Assembly: GCF_002399615.1 (NCBI RefSeq)
Contig: NZ_DHDZ01000029.1
Span: 131,447 to 185,950 of the forward strand
Source: Pedobacter sp. UBA4863
GTDB lineage: Bacteria > Bacteroidota > Bacteroidia > Sphingobacteriales > Sphingobacteriaceae
DNA: 54,504 nt
Reading direction: 5' to 3'
Below, in pieces: positions 43,008 through 52,475 of this stretch; within the stretch, counting starts at the first letter, position 1; the number at the start of each line of letters is the position of its first letter. The position numbers and the translations under genes are program-made. The notes beneath the pieces were generated by a model. It saw only the letters and a list, made by a program, of their open reading frames with translations, did no database searches and was not told where the DNA came from.

Positions 43008-44549
43008 ATGAAACCAGATATTAGTTCAATTTTAGCGCAATTAGGTATTGCAGGCTTTAACCCTTCGTACAGTACCGGCAGCAAATGGAGCCACGCGGCC
43101 GATGGTGCGCACATTCACAGCATGTCGCCAGTTGATGGCGAAAAAATAGCCTCGGTTTTTGCGGCTTCGACCAAAGAATACGACCATGTAGTTAGCACTG
43201 CTCAAGAAGCCTATCCATACTGGAGCAAAGTGCCGGCACCTAAGCGAGGAGAAATTGTGCGTCAGTTTGGCGATGCGCTGCGTAAACAGAAAAATGCGCT
43301 GGGTACTTTAGTTTCGTACGAAATGGGCAAAAGCTTGCAGGAAGGCTTGGGCGAAGTGCAGGAAATGATAGACATTTGCGATTTTGCAGTAGGTTTATCG
43401 AGACAGTTGTATGGGCTAACTATGCACAGCGAACGCCCTAGCCACCGCATGTACGAACAATGGCATCCGCTTGGTGTGGTAGGCATTATTTCTGCCTTTA
43501 ACTTTCCTGTTGCCGTTTGGAGCTGGAATGCTGCATTAGCTTGGGTGTGTGGCAATGTTTGCATTTGGAAACCATCAGAAAAAACACCCATTACCGCCAT
43601 TGCCTGCCAACGCATAGCAGAAGAAGTTTTTGCCGCAAACGATATCCCAGAGGGAGTTTCTAACTTAATTATTGGCGATGCCGAAATTGGTAAACTGTTA
43701 AGTGCCGATACGCGTGTGCCATTAATTTCGGCTACGGGATCTACCCGAATGGGCAAAGCTGTGGCTATGCAAGTGGCCAACCGTTTGGGCAAAACTATTT
43801 TAGAGTTGGGCGGTAACAATGCCATCATCATCTCTAAAGATGCTGATTTAGACATGTCGTTAATTGGGGCGGTTTTTGGCGCCGTGGGCACTGCTGGGCA
43901 ACGTTGTACCACCACTCGCCGTTTAATCATCCACGAAAGTGTTTACGAAACTTTTAAAGCCAAATTGGTAAAAGCTTACGGGCAATTGCGCATTGGTAAT
44001 CCGTTAGACCAAAATAACCATGTAGGGCCGCTAATTGATAAAGATGCGGTAAAAGCCTATTTAGCTGCTATAGAAAAATGCAAAGCCGAAGGCGGTAGAT
44101 TTGTGGTTGAAGGTGGTGTGTTAGCAGGCAATGAATATAGCTCTGGCTGTTACGTTAAACCTTGCATTGCCGAGGTAGAAAATCATTACGAAATTGTACA
44201 GCACGAAACTTTTGCCCCAATTCTTTATTTAATTAAGTACAATGATTTGGAAGAGGCAATTGCCTTGCAAAATGGTGTTCCACAAGGTTTATCTTCGGCT
44301 ATTATGACCTTAAACTTGCGTGAAGCCGAATTATTTTTATCGGCTCAAGGCTCTGATTGTGGTATTGCCAATGTAAACATAGGCACTTCTGGTGCAGAAA
44401 TTGGTGGCGCTTTTGGTGGCGAAAAAGAAACTGGTGGTGGTAGAGAAAGTGGCTCTGACGCGTGGCGTGCTTACATGCGCAGACAAACCAATACCATTAA
44501 TTATTCGGATACTTTGCCGTTAGCACAGGGCATTAAGTTTGATTTGTAA
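43008..44549 (+). CDS. Aldehyde dehydrogenase, ALDH7-like
   Basis: This 513-residue NAD-dependent dehydrogenase has the catalytic cysteine C300 in GQRCTTTRRL and the general base E266 in LELGGNN. ISAFNFPVAVWSWNAALAWVCGN marks the cofactor pocket, with further similarity along the full length to ALDH7/alpha-aminoadipic semialdehyde dehydrogenases. The likely role is oxidation of aminoadipate semialdehyde (piperideine-6-carboxylate) in lysine catabolism. Other lysine catabolic genes are not adjacent, so the substrate is inferred from family alone. The gene is followed by a large inverted repeat with a terminator. Confidence 0.88.
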   Translation: MKPDISSILAQLGIAGFNPSYSTGSKWSHAADGAHIHSMSPVDGEKIASVFAASTKEYDHVVSTAQEAYPYWSKVPAPKRGEIVRQFGDALRKQKNALGTLVSYEMGKSLQEGLGEVQEMIDICDFAVGLSRQLYGLTMHSERPSHRMYEQWHPLGVVGIISAFNFPVAVWSWNAALAWVCGNVCIWKPSEKTPITAIACQRIAEEVFAANDIPEGVSNLIIGDAEIGKLLSADTRVPLISATGSTRMGKAVAMQVANRLGKTILELGGNNAIIISKDADLDMSLIGAVFGAVGTAGQRCTTTRRLIIHESVYETFKAKLVKAYGQLRIGNPLDQNNHVGPLIDKDAVKAYLAAIEKCKAEGGRFVVEGGVLAGNEYSSGCYVKPCIAEVENHYEIVQHETFAPILYLIKYNDLEEAIALQNGVPQGLSSAIMTLNLREAELFLSAQGSDCGIANVNIGTSGAEIGGAFGGEKETGGGRESGSDAWRAYMRRQTNTINYSDTLPLAQGIKFDL

Positions 44550-44714
44550 CCCTCCGATTTATCGGAGCAGGCTCTAAATCCTCTAAAGGGGACTTGCGAA
44601 GTTGCATAAAAGAGCGCCCGTTGATATGGGCGCTCTTTTTAAATATATGATGGAGTTGTTATTTTAATTTTTTCAAAAGCCCCTTTAGAGCTTGTTCCGA
44701 TATATCGGAGGGTT
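44548..44714. repeat. Large imperfect inverted repeat enclosing a terminator
   Basis: The left arm (44548-44591, beginning AACCCTCCGATTTATCGGAG and ending CTCTAAAGGGG) is complementary to the right arm (44680-44714, CCCCTTTAGAGC ... ATATATCGGAGGGTT), with about ten extra bases in the left arm. The centre holds the terminator at 44608-44641. A fragment of the arm recurs at 16649-16665. Confidence 0.7.
44608..44641. terminator. Strong bidirectional terminator
   Basis: AAGAGCGCCC pairs with GGGCGCTCTT across an eight-base loop, flanked by A on the left and T on the right. It serves the ALDH gene and probably the convergent GIN-domain gene. Confidence 0.88.
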
Positions 44715-44720
44715 GTGGTG

Positions 44721-45386
44721 CTATCTGGTCAAAAACATATCATTATTTGTGGCAATTGCCGCTAAAGTATTAGCCACTACCTTTGCTTGTGCCCTATAAG
44801 CAGGAGCAATAGATTTAACATCAGAATGGCCAGCTACAAAGTTGCCTGTAGTCATTTTTGCCGAAGTACCCATTAAAGCATAGAGCTCTTCTGTAGTGCC
44901 GCTTAGCTTTAAGCTTGCTTGGTCTTTTACCGAAGTGAAAAGATTTACGGTGTTGGCATTAATGTCGGCAGTTGCTTTGTCTTTTAATAACACCTCTAAA
45001 CTTAAAAAGTTAATTTTTCCGTAAGTTTTTACTGTTGCGTTATCGCTAGCCTCAATAGCTGCGATGTTGCGTACATAAACGGTTACTGTTAAAGGCGTAG
45101 CTTCGAAAGAACTGATGCGCAATACGCCTTCTTTTTGCTGTACCAACGCGTTTTTAGCATAATAGTTATCGTACACTTTAACACTTTCGGTTGGTGCTTG
45201 CATTACAAACACTTCCACATTGCCCGATACTACAATCTTGTTGATACCTTTCACCTCTTTCAATATGGTGAAATTATTTTCTTTGGTGTTTTTAACATTT
45301 TCTTTTGCATCTGTTGCAAATGCCGAAGTAGTTAGGCTTGCTACACTTAGTACTACGGCGAATAAATTTTTAATAGCAGTTTTCAT
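44721..45386 (-). CDS. Secreted GIN-domain (DUF2807) protein
   Basis: The 221-residue precursor has a signal peptide ending SAFA (about residue 24). A right-handed beta-helix-like domain of repeated short strands with V/I and N/D/S turns follows (KEVKGINKIVVSGNVEVFVMQAP, IEASDNATVKTYGKI, LLKDKATADINANTVNLFTSVKDQASLKLSG). It fits the putative auto-transporter adhesin head GIN domain family found on Bacteroidota surfaces. It may help attachment, but this is a family label and not proven. It is monocistronic. Confidence 0.82.
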   Translation of the reverse strand: MKTAIKNLFAVVLSVASLTTSAFATDAKENVKNTKENNFTILKEVKGINKIVVSGNVEVFVMQAPTESVKVYDNYYAKNALVQQKEGVLRISSFEATPLTVTVYVRNIAAIEASDNATVKTYGKINFLSLEVLLKDKATADINANTVNLFTSVKDQASLKLSGTTEELYALMGTSAKMTTGNFVAGHSDVKSIAPAYRAQAKVVANTLAAIATNNDMFLTR

Positions 45387-45923
45387 GATTTTAATATTTT
45401 TATCTTTTTATATTCTGTTAATTGTCAACCTTTTCAGGATGTTTACGGATATAAGACTGTGTGAAAACAAAAAGGTTGCATGCATACTTAGCGTTTTATA
45501 CCACAAGCAGTTAACCTTAGACCAACGCCTGTAATTTTTCGACCAACGGGCACCCTTTTTTCGGGTAATTGGGTAGTGGCTACTCGTTTTCTTGAAAATT
45601 TGTGAGTTGCTTCTTGGTAAATGCAGTTTCGGTTTTTGCTGCCACCAATGGAACCTTTGATATAGAAGGTATGCCGTAAATTTTTGTAGCAAACTTGCCG
45701 GCTAAACCCGACAGCGCCAAATAGCCCGCAAAGTAGCGTAGCGAAATGAGGACTATGGGCAATGGCGGGACTTGCTTAGATAGATGTAGCGTAGCTTCTT
45801 TTCAACTAAAACACACTGGCACACCTCTAAATTGCCTTAGCTTTTGCTTTGAAAAAACAACTATTTGGCGTAAGTTTAAAGATTTTTATCAGCGTACCTT
45901 TTAATAAATTTTTTCTTTAAGCA
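45387..45923. other. Intergenic region, possibly with gene remnants
   Basis: This 537 bp gap has no strong gene. A 60-codon frame on the minus strand at 45580-45762 reads like a protein fragment but matches nothing I know. The string ATTTCGCTACGCTAC, frequent in Bacteroidota spacer DNA, occurs within it. No promoter, terminator or RNA was recognised. Confidence 0.4.
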
Positions 45924-48821
45924 ATGTTACGAGTAAATAGTTCAGCACCCTGCAAAATCGTGTATTCATTATGTAAACACGATTATTTGGGCTATTTAAT
46001 CGAACCACATATTGTTCAGCTCAATCCGCAGGGCGATTTCTCCTTAACCTACCAGCGCTTGTTTACACACACGGCGCAAGAGTTTGCAAAACATCTTACC
46101 GATTTAGATTTTAAACTCATTAAAATTTTGGACGAAACCGAGCAGGATTTCATCATTAAGAAATATTACAAAAAAGCCATTAGGCCATTTGAGTTTTTTA
46201 GCAAGTTTTACGACCAGAAGTTTTACGATAGCGTAAGGCCAAAAATAGAGAAAAAACTGGTAGAGGTTTTAGAAATACTGAAAACCAAAGACGGCTTATA
46301 TTTAATGGATAAGGATGGCTGGCCCGCAGAAAGAAAAATAGAATTGGCTACCGAAGCTACGACCATTTTGTTTCATTTTCGTAGAAACGAAGTGGAAACC
46401 CGTTACTTTCCAACCCTTAAGTATCAGGGGCTGCGTATAGATTTTATGTTTAAAGAAGCACAAGTAATTTGTAACCAACCAGCTTGGTTGCTGTTAAACG
46501 ATGTAATGTATTTTTTTGAGCAAGATTTTGAAGGTAAAAAACTGACACCTTTCCTCAACAAAAGATACATTACCATACCCAAAGCGACTGAGGAAACCTA
46601 TTTTGAGAAGTTTGTAGCGCCGCTCATAGAAAAATACCACGTTTATGCCGAAGGTTTTGACATTAAGACCGAAAAACACGAGCCAAAAGCAACCATAAAA
46701 GTAATTTACGTAGAAAGTGGCGTATCGCAAATACAGCTTTATTTTAACTATGGCGAATACTCCTTTGCCATGGGCAATGAACATAAAGTTACCGTTAGGC
46801 TGCATAAAAATGGTGATAATTATACCTTTGCCCGTGTTAAGCGAAACCTAGCTTGGGAAAAAGAACAATTTAACTTTCTAACCAATTTGGGGTTAAAAAA
46901 AGTCAGTGCGCTTTTTCATCATTTAGAATTACCAGTTTTAGCAGAAAACCACGATGCTTCTTACGCCATTATTAGTTGGGTAAACGAGCATATTGATATA
47001 TTAACAGCGCAAGGTTTTGAAGTAGAACAAGCTAACAGTGCCAAACGGTTTGTGTTGGGCAGTAATAAAATAGATTTCGAAATTAAGCAGGATAATGATT
47101 GGTTTGACATTAACGCCATTGTTTACTTTGGTATTCATCCCATCCCATTTATTGCCCTAAAGCAGCATATACTCCATAAAAAAAGAGAATTTGTTTTGCC
47201 TGATGGCGAAATAGCCATTATTCCCGAAAAATGGTTTACACAATACAGCAGCTTATTTAGCTTGGCCGATGGTGGAAAAAATCTAAAACTTAAAAAATAC
47301 CATATTGGCTTAATTAATGATTTGGCAGAAGATAGCATTACCAACGTTACGCTTGATAGAAAACTGCAAAAACTGAACGATTTTGAACAGATCGATGATT
47401 TTTCGATGCCGGTGAATTTTAAAGGCGATTTGCGCCACTACCAAAAAGCTGGTTACAATTGGTTTAGTTTTTTACGCGAATATAATTTTGGTGGCTGCCT
47501 AGCCGACGATATGGGTTTGGGTAAAACCATACAAACCTTGGCAATGCTACAAAAAATGAAAGAAGAAGAGGCGCAGCAAGGGAGCAATAGTACCTCGCTC
47601 ATTGTTATGCCCACTTCCTTAATTTACAACTGGTTTAACGAAGCAAAAAAATTTACGCCATCACTAAAAATTTTGGCCCATACCGGAACAAATAGAAATA
47701 AAGACGTAGCGCATTTTAGCAAGTACGATGTGGTAATTACTACTTATGGCATTACTAGGGTAGATGCCGATGTGTTGCAGGGGTTTTATTTCAACTACAT
47801 TATTCTTGATGAGAGCCAGAATATTAAAAACCCCTCTTCTAAGTCTTTTAAAGCAGTACGGCTATTAAAATCGAGGCACAAGTTGGTGCTAAGTGGTACG
47901 CCGATAGAAAACTCTGTAAGCGATTTATGGACACAGCTTACTTTCCTAAACCCCGGTTTGTTGGGTACGCAAGCTTTTTTTAATGAAGAATACGTGCAAG
48001 CTATAGAAAAACGTAAGGACGAAGAGAAGGCGAAGAAATTACAGGCCATTATTAAACCCTTTGTATTGCGTAGAACCAAAGAGCAAGTAGCCTCTGAGCT
48101 GCCCCCTAAAACCGAACACATTTTTTATTGTGATATGAGTGAAGACCAAGCGGCGTATTACGAAAAAACCAAATCTGCTTACCGTAACGATTTGCTAAGT
48201 AGCATGGACAACGGTACCTATGCAAAAAAACAAATCCAGCTCTTGCAAGGTTTAACTGCCTTGCGCCAATTGGCCAACCACCCGGTAATGATCGACGAAG
48301 AATATACTTCCGATTCTGGTAAATTCGAAAATGTAATGCACACTTTAGATAACGTGCTAAAAGGCGGACATAAGGTGCTCATTTTTTCACAGTTTGTAAA
48401 GCATTTGGCTGTTTTTAGGAAACATCTCGAAAAAGAACAAATTAGCTACGCTTATTTAGATGGCGCCACAAAAAACAGAGGGGAGGTGGTTACAGATTTT
48501 CAGCAAAACGAAGCATTAAGGGTGTTTTTAATTTCGTTGAAAGCAGGCGGGGTAGGTTTAAACTTAACCCAAGCCGATTATGTGTTTATTCTAGACCCGT
48601 GGTGGAACCCCGCCATAGAGCAACAAGCCATTGACCGTACACATCGTATTGGGCAAGATAAGAAGGTATTCATCTACAAATTTATATCAAAAGATACCGT
48701 AGAAGAAAAGATTTTAGCGCTGCAACGACGTAAGAAATCGTTGGCAAGCTCGTTAATTACCACCGAAGAAAGCTTCTTTAAATCGTTAAGTAAAGACGAT
48801 ATTAGAGATCTTTTGGCGTAA
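45924..48821 (+). CDS. SNF2-family DEAD/DEAH helicase
   Basis: The 965-residue protein has an N-terminal half of about 450 residues with no recognised motif and a C-terminal SNF2 ATPase. Walker A is DDMGLGKT (528-535), motif II is DESQ (629-632), motif III is LSGTPIENSVSDLW, and helicase C ends with HRIGQDKKVFIYKFISKDTVEEKI. Such proteins translocate on double-stranded DNA and remodel DNA-bound proteins; the bacterial RapA/HepA-like group acts on RNA polymerase or repair. Its job is not known. It is followed by two small acidic genes. Confidence 0.92.
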   Translation: MLRVNSSAPCKIVYSLCKHDYLGYLIEPHIVQLNPQGDFSLTYQRLFTHTAQEFAKHLTDLDFKLIKILDETEQDFIIKKYYKKAIRPFEFFSKFYDQKFYDSVRPKIEKKLVEVLEILKTKDGLYLMDKDGWPAERKIELATEATTILFHFRRNEVETRYFPTLKYQGLRIDFMFKEAQVICNQPAWLLLNDVMYFFEQDFEGKKLTPFLNKRYITIPKATEETYFEKFVAPLIEKYHVYAEGFDIKTEKHEPKATIKVIYVESGVSQIQLYFNYGEYSFAMGNEHKVTVRLHKNGDNYTFARVKRNLAWEKEQFNFLTNLGLKKVSALFHHLELPVLAENHDASYAIISWVNEHIDILTAQGFEVEQANSAKRFVLGSNKIDFEIKQDNDWFDINAIVYFGIHPIPFIALKQHILHKKREFVLPDGEIAIIPEKWFTQYSSLFSLADGGKNLKLKKYHIGLINDLAEDSITNVTLDRKLQKLNDFEQIDDFSMPVNFKGDLRHYQKAGYNWFSFLREYNFGGCLADDMGLGKTIQTLAMLQKMKEEEAQQGSNSTSLIVMPTSLIYNWFNEAKKFTPSLKILAHTGTNRNKDVAHFSKYDVVITTYGITRVDADVLQGFYFNYIILDESQNIKNPSSKSFKAVRLLKSRHKLVLSGTPIENSVSDLWTQLTFLNPGLLGTQAFFNEEYVQAIEKRKDEEKAKKLQAIIKPFVLRRTKEQVASELPPKTEHIFYCDMSEDQAAYYEKTKSAYRNDLLSSMDNGTYAKKQIQLLQGLTALRQLANHPVMIDEEYTSDSGKFENVMHTLDNVLKGGHKVLIFSQFVKHLAVFRKHLEKEQISYAYLDGATKNRGEVVTDFQQNEALRVFLISLKAGGVGLNLTQADYVFILDPWWNPAIEQQAIDRTHRIGQDKKVFIYKFISKDTVEEKILALQRRKKSLASSLITTEESFFKSLSKDDIRDLLA

Positions 48822-48879
48822 AAGCCCAAATACTGCCCAAAGGGAAAGCCTTGCCGATGCCTACGAGGATAAATATTTT

Positions 48880-48887
48880 TATTTTTG
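48880..48887 (+). promoter_or_regulatory. Candidate -7 box for the small acidic genes
   Basis: TATTTTTG matches TAnnTTTG, about 20 bp before ATG 48908. No well-placed TTTG was found upstream. Confidence 0.4.
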
Positions 48888-48907
48888 ACCTTAAATTTTA
48901 ACTTAAA

Positions 48908-49165
48908 ATGCAGCCTTTCGATTTAGAGCTTAACAATAGCAATTACGCAGTTTTCCCAGAGGGAAATGAAATTTATACCATTTATAAAGACGGCAAAGAG
49001 TACGTTCAAATTCAAAAAGATGAGGGCGAACAATGGATTAAATTTGATGCAGAAACGGGTACGCCAGTTTTTGAACAAGATGAAGAAGTAAATGCCTTGG
49101 GGAGGTTAATTGTGGCCTACAAAGAAGAGCCCGAAGAAGATGAAGATAACGAAGAGGAGGTTTAA
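48908..49165 (+). CDS. Small acidic protein, first of a tandem pair
   Basis: This 85-residue soluble protein is predicted beta-rich (YAVFPEGNEIYTIYKDGKEYVQIQKDEGEQWIKFD) and ends in a very acidic tail (EEPEEDEDNEEEV). It is clearly a paralogue of the following gene: YTIYKDGKEYVQIQKDEGEQW lines up with YTIFRMGDEYLQILKNKNNKW, and both continue to an (E)xDEV(x)xxGxxI motif. I do not recognise a domain name. The gap to the next gene is two bases, so the two are co-translated. No membrane segment or signal peptide is present. Confidence 0.75.
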   Translation: MQPFDLELNNSNYAVFPEGNEIYTIYKDGKEYVQIQKDEGEQWIKFDAETGTPVFEQDEEVNALGRLIVAYKEEPEEDEDNEEEV

Positions 49166-49167
49166 CA

Positions 49168-49401
49168 ATGGAAGAATCATTTCACTTTAAACTTCGTGGA
49201 CTTATTTACGAAGTAATACCCGAAGAGGATGATACCTACACTATTTTTAGAATGGGCGATGAATATCTTCAAATTTTGAAGAACAAGAATAACAAATGGA
49301 TGCGTATTGATTATAAAACCGATTTGCCCATTGTAGAAGAAAATGATGAAGTAGAAGATATCGGGAATATTATAGATCGGTATTTGGCAAAAAAACAATA
49401 A
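49168..49401 (+). CDS. Small acidic protein, second of a tandem pair
   Basis: This 77-residue protein is a paralogue of the gene ending three bases upstream. The shared core is Y-x-V-x-P-E-x(4)-YTI(Y/F)-x(2)-G-(K/D)-EY-(V/L)-QI-x-K, then W-(I/M)-(K/R)-(F/I)-D and (E/D)-DEV. It lacks the long acidic tail and ends in a basic AKKQ. Two related chains in one operon suggest a heterodimer, but nothing shows it. It ends right before a strong terminator. No known family was recognised. Confidence 0.75.
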   Translation: MEESFHFKLRGLIYEVIPEEDDTYTIFRMGDEYLQILKNKNNKWMRIDYKTDLPIVEENDEVEDIGNIIDRYLAKKQ

Positions 49402-49438
49402 AAAAAGTCCCTTAACATTACGCTAAGGGACTTTTTTT
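49401..49438. terminator. Bidirectional terminator
   Basis: AAAAAAGTCCCTTA (49401-49414) pairs perfectly with TAAGGGACTTTTTT (49424-49437). It can end both the small-gene pair and carB. Confidence 0.9.
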
Positions 49439-49465
49439 ATACTATTTAAGCTTTGGGCTTTTCGC

Positions 49466-52363
49466 TTATTTCGACAAATACAGCGATTTAACCTTCACTA
49501 AGCTGCGGAAGTAAGGATCTTCCAAATCTTTGATGAAACGGATCGCTTCGCCAGTAGATTTCATTTCTGGACCTAATTCTTTGGCAACCTCTGGGAATTT
49601 CTCATAAGAGAACACAGGCTCTTTAATGGCATAGCCAGTTAGCTTGCGCTCAATATTGAAATCTTTCAGTTTATTTACGCCTAACATTACCCTGGCCGCA
49701 ATATTAATGTAAGGTACATCGTAAGCCTTAGCAATAAAAGGCACCGTACGCGAAGCACGTGGGTTAGCCTCAATTACATATACTTTTTCGTCTTTAACCG
49801 CAAATTGGATATTTAATAAACCAATTACATTCAAAGCTTTTGCAATTTTTTTCGAGTAGTTTTCCATATCGGCAATTACCTTGTTAGATAAGCTGAACGG
49901 AGGTAACACGGCACTTGAATCTCCCGAGTGGATACCCGCAGGCTCAATGTGTTCCATTAAACCAACAATGTGTACGTCATCGCCATCGCAAATCGAGTCA
50001 GATTCAGTTTCTTCGGCCCTGTCTAAGAAGTGGTCAATTAACACACGGTTGCCAGGTAGGTCGCCTAATAAATTAACTACCGCTTTTTCTAAGTCTTCGT
50101 CGTTAATTACAATGCTCATGCCCTGTCCGCCCAATACATAACTAGGGCGTACCAATACCGGATAACCCACTTCGTTAGCTACTTTAATTGCTTCCTCAGC
50201 GTTTTCGGCAACACCATATTTTGGATAAGGAATATCTAATTCTTTCAATAAATCTGAGAAACTACCACGATCTTCGGCAATATCCATGTTCTCGTAAGAA
50301 GTACCAATGATGCGGATATTGTTTTCATGCAGCTTTTCAGCCATTTTTAAGGCGGTTTGACCACCTAACTGAACAATTACACCAATTGGGTTCTCTAAAT
50401 CGATAATTTCGCGTACGTGCTCCCAGAAAACAGGCTCGAAATAAAGTTTATCGGCCATGTTAAAATCGGTACTTACCGTTTCTGGGTTACAGTTAATCAT
50501 GATTGACTCGAAACCATTCTCTTTGGCTGCCAATAAGCCGTGTACACACGAGTAATCGAACTCTATACCCTGACCAATACGGTTAGGGCCCGAACCCAAT
50601 ACAATTACTTTTTTCTTATCAGAAACAACAGATTCGTTAGTGCCCAATTCCTCTCCATCAGCTAAAACTTCGCCAGTTACCAACGAAATTTGTTGTGGCG
50701 CTTCTTCAAAAGTAGAGTAGAAGTAAGGGGTTTGAGCAGCAAATTCTGCCGCACAAGTGTCCACCATTTTGTAAGCTCTTCTAATATTTAGCTCTTTACG
50801 GCGGTTGTAAACCTCATCTTCGGTTACATTGCCTAAAACGTAGGCAATTTGTATATCAGAGAAACCTTTTTGCTTTAAATTGAAGAAGAAATCTCTTGGA
50901 ATATTGGTTAACGAGTAGCGTTTCAACTCTGTTTCTAAAGCCACCAGTTCTTGTATCTGATTTAAGAACCACTTGTCAATCTTGGTTACCTTACGGATAG
51001 ATTCTAGTGGCACGCCCATACTCATGGCATCTTTAACCAAGAATACACGGTTCCAGCTTGGATGCTGCAAGCCATGCATAATCTCTTCGATGTCGCGTTT
51101 TTGACGGCCATCTGCACCAATGCCGGCACGGCCAATCTCTAAACTCTGACAAGCTTTTTGCAATGCCTCGATAAAGCTGCGGCCAATACCCATTACCTCG
51201 CCTACAGCTTTCATCTGTAAGCCTAGTTCTAGGTTAGCGCCTTTAAATTTATCGAAGTTAAAACGAGGGATTTTTACAATTACGTAATCTAAAGTTGGCT
51301 CAAAGTAGGCCGAAGTAGTTTTGGTAATTTGGTTTTCGATTTCGTCTAAGTTGTAACCGATAGCCAATTTAGCGGCAATTTTAGCAATTGGATAACCAGT
51401 TGCTTTACTCGCTAAGGCCGATGAACGAGATACACGTGGGTTAATCTCGATAGCGATGATGTCGTCGTTATCTGGGTTTACCGAAAACTGTACGTTACAA
51501 CCACCTGCAAAATTACCAATGGCACGCATCATTTTGATGGCTTGGTTACGCATTTCCTGGTAGCAACGATCAGATAAAGTCATTGCAGGTGCAACAGTGA
51601 TCGAGTCTCCGGTGTGGATACCCATTGGATCAAAGTTCTCGATAGAACAAATGATAATCACGTTGTCGTTGCTATCACGCAATAACTCCAATTCGTATTC
51701 TTTCCAGCCTAAAACCGCTTGCTCTACCAAAACCTCGTGGGTTGGCGAAGCTTCTAAGCCGCGTTTAAGGGCTGCATCAAAATCTTCTTTTTTGTGAACG
51801 AAACCACCGCCAGAACCACCAAGGGTGTAAGAAGGACGAATTACCAATGGAAACCCTATTTCTTGTGCCGCTTCTTTGCCTTCTAAGAAAGAGTTGGCAA
51901 TTTTCGAAGGTGCAACACCTACGCCTATATCAACCATTAATTGACGAAACGATTCTCTGTTTTCAGTTTTGTCAATGGCAGCAACGTCAACGCCAATAAT
52001 TCTAACCTGGTGCTTTTTCCACAAACCCCTTTCTTCGGCGTCAACGCAAAGGTTTAATGCCGTTTGTCCGCCCATGGTAGGCAATACAGCATCAATAGTA
52101 GGTAAATCAGGGTTGTTTTTGTGCTCAATTAAAATCTCTTCAATCGAATCTAATGTCAAAGGTTTTAAATAAACATGGTCACCAATAACCTTGTCGGTCA
52201 TAATGGTGGCCGGATTGGAGTTAATAATCGAAACCTTAATTCCTTCTTCTTTTAAAGAAAGAGCGGCTTGAGAACCAGAGTAATCAAATTCGCAGGCTTG
52301 TCCGATAATAATAGGGCCAGATCCGATAATCAATACTGAATTGATGGAAGTGTCTTTAGGCAT
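49466..52363 (-). CDS. carB: Carbamoyl-phosphate synthase large subunit
   Basis: CarB makes carbamoyl phosphate from bicarbonate, ATP and ammonia, supplied by CarA, for pyrimidines and arginine. The 965-residue protein has the two homologous ATP-grasp halves, each starting with a GSGPxxIGQ(A/G) loop (VLIIGSGPIIIGQACEFDYSG and VIVLGSGPNRIGQGIEFDYSC types) separated by the oligomerisation domain. It ends just after STGEAIRFIKDLEDPYFRSL, so the C-terminal MGS-like allosteric domain (about 130 residues in E. coli) is missing. That short form is usual in Bacteroidota. CarA is not in the window. Confidence 0.95.
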   Translation of the reverse strand: MPKDTSINSVLIIGSGPIIIGQACEFDYSGSQAALSLKEEGIKVSIINSNPATIMTDKVIGDHVYLKPLTLDSIEEILIEHKNNPDLPTIDAVLPTMGGQTALNLCVDAEERGLWKKHQVRIIGVDVAAIDKTENRESFRQLMVDIGVGVAPSKIANSFLEGKEAAQEIGFPLVIRPSYTLGGSGGGFVHKKEDFDAALKRGLEASPTHEVLVEQAVLGWKEYELELLRDSNDNVIIICSIENFDPMGIHTGDSITVAPAMTLSDRCYQEMRNQAIKMMRAIGNFAGGCNVQFSVNPDNDDIIAIEINPRVSRSSALASKATGYPIAKIAAKLAIGYNLDEIENQITKTTSAYFEPTLDYVIVKIPRFNFDKFKGANLELGLQMKAVGEVMGIGRSFIEALQKACQSLEIGRAGIGADGRQKRDIEEIMHGLQHPSWNRVFLVKDAMSMGVPLESIRKVTKIDKWFLNQIQELVALETELKRYSLTNIPRDFFFNLKQKGFSDIQIAYVLGNVTEDEVYNRRKELNIRRAYKMVDTCAAEFAAQTPYFYSTFEEAPQQISLVTGEVLADGEELGTNESVVSDKKKVIVLGSGPNRIGQGIEFDYSCVHGLLAAKENGFESIMINCNPETVSTDFNMADKLYFEPVFWEHVREIIDLENPIGVIVQLGGQTALKMAEKLHENNIRIIGTSYENMDIAEDRGSFSDLLKELDIPYPKYGVAENAEEAIKVANEVGYPVLVRPSYVLGGQGMSIVINDEDLEKAVVNLLGDLPGNRVLIDHFLDRAEETESDSICDGDDVHIVGLMEHIEPAGIHSGDSSAVLPPFSLSNKVIADMENYSKKIAKALNVIGLLNIQFAVKDEKVYVIEANPRASRTVPFIAKAYDVPYINIAARVMLGVNKLKDFNIERKLTGYAIKEPVFSYEKFPEVAKELGPEMKSTGEAIRFIKDLEDPYFRSLVKVKSLYLSK

Positions 52364-52444
52364 GTGGGGTTTTTAAAAAAAAGTCTAAAGTGATAGTCTA
52401 AATTGACCGATAGCTGGGAGAATTCCTGTGCTATAAAACGAAAA

Positions 52445-52466
52445 ATCCCAACATCTCTGTCGGGAT
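52445..52466 (-). terminator. Terminator-like hairpin at the start of the carB leader
   Basis: Read on the minus strand, ATCCCGACA pairs with TGTTGGGAT (one wobble, loop GAGA) and is followed by TTTTTCG, as in an intrinsic terminator. It lies right after the -7 box at 52468-52475, about 80 bp before carB. It may be an attenuator, a terminator of an upstream transcript, or part of a dispersed ATCCCGACA repeat. Confidence 0.5.
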
Positions 52467-52467
52467 G

Positions 52468-52475
52468 CAAAGATA
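52468..52475 (-). promoter_or_regulatory. Candidate -7 box for carB
   Basis: TATCTTTG on the minus strand matches TAnnTTTG. A TTTG lies 12 bp upstream, not the expected 19-21, so the call is weak. Confidence 0.35.

Noticed and set aside
45580..45762. 60-codon minus-strand frame before the SNF2 gene
   Set aside because: It reads somewhat like protein but has no known relative, no promoter and no ribosome site, and it contains a common spacer repeat. At best it is a gene remnant.
49466..52363. CarB truncated by mutation
   Set aside because: Loss of the C-terminal regulatory domain is normal for Bacteroidota CarB, and the frame is intact up to a natural stop.
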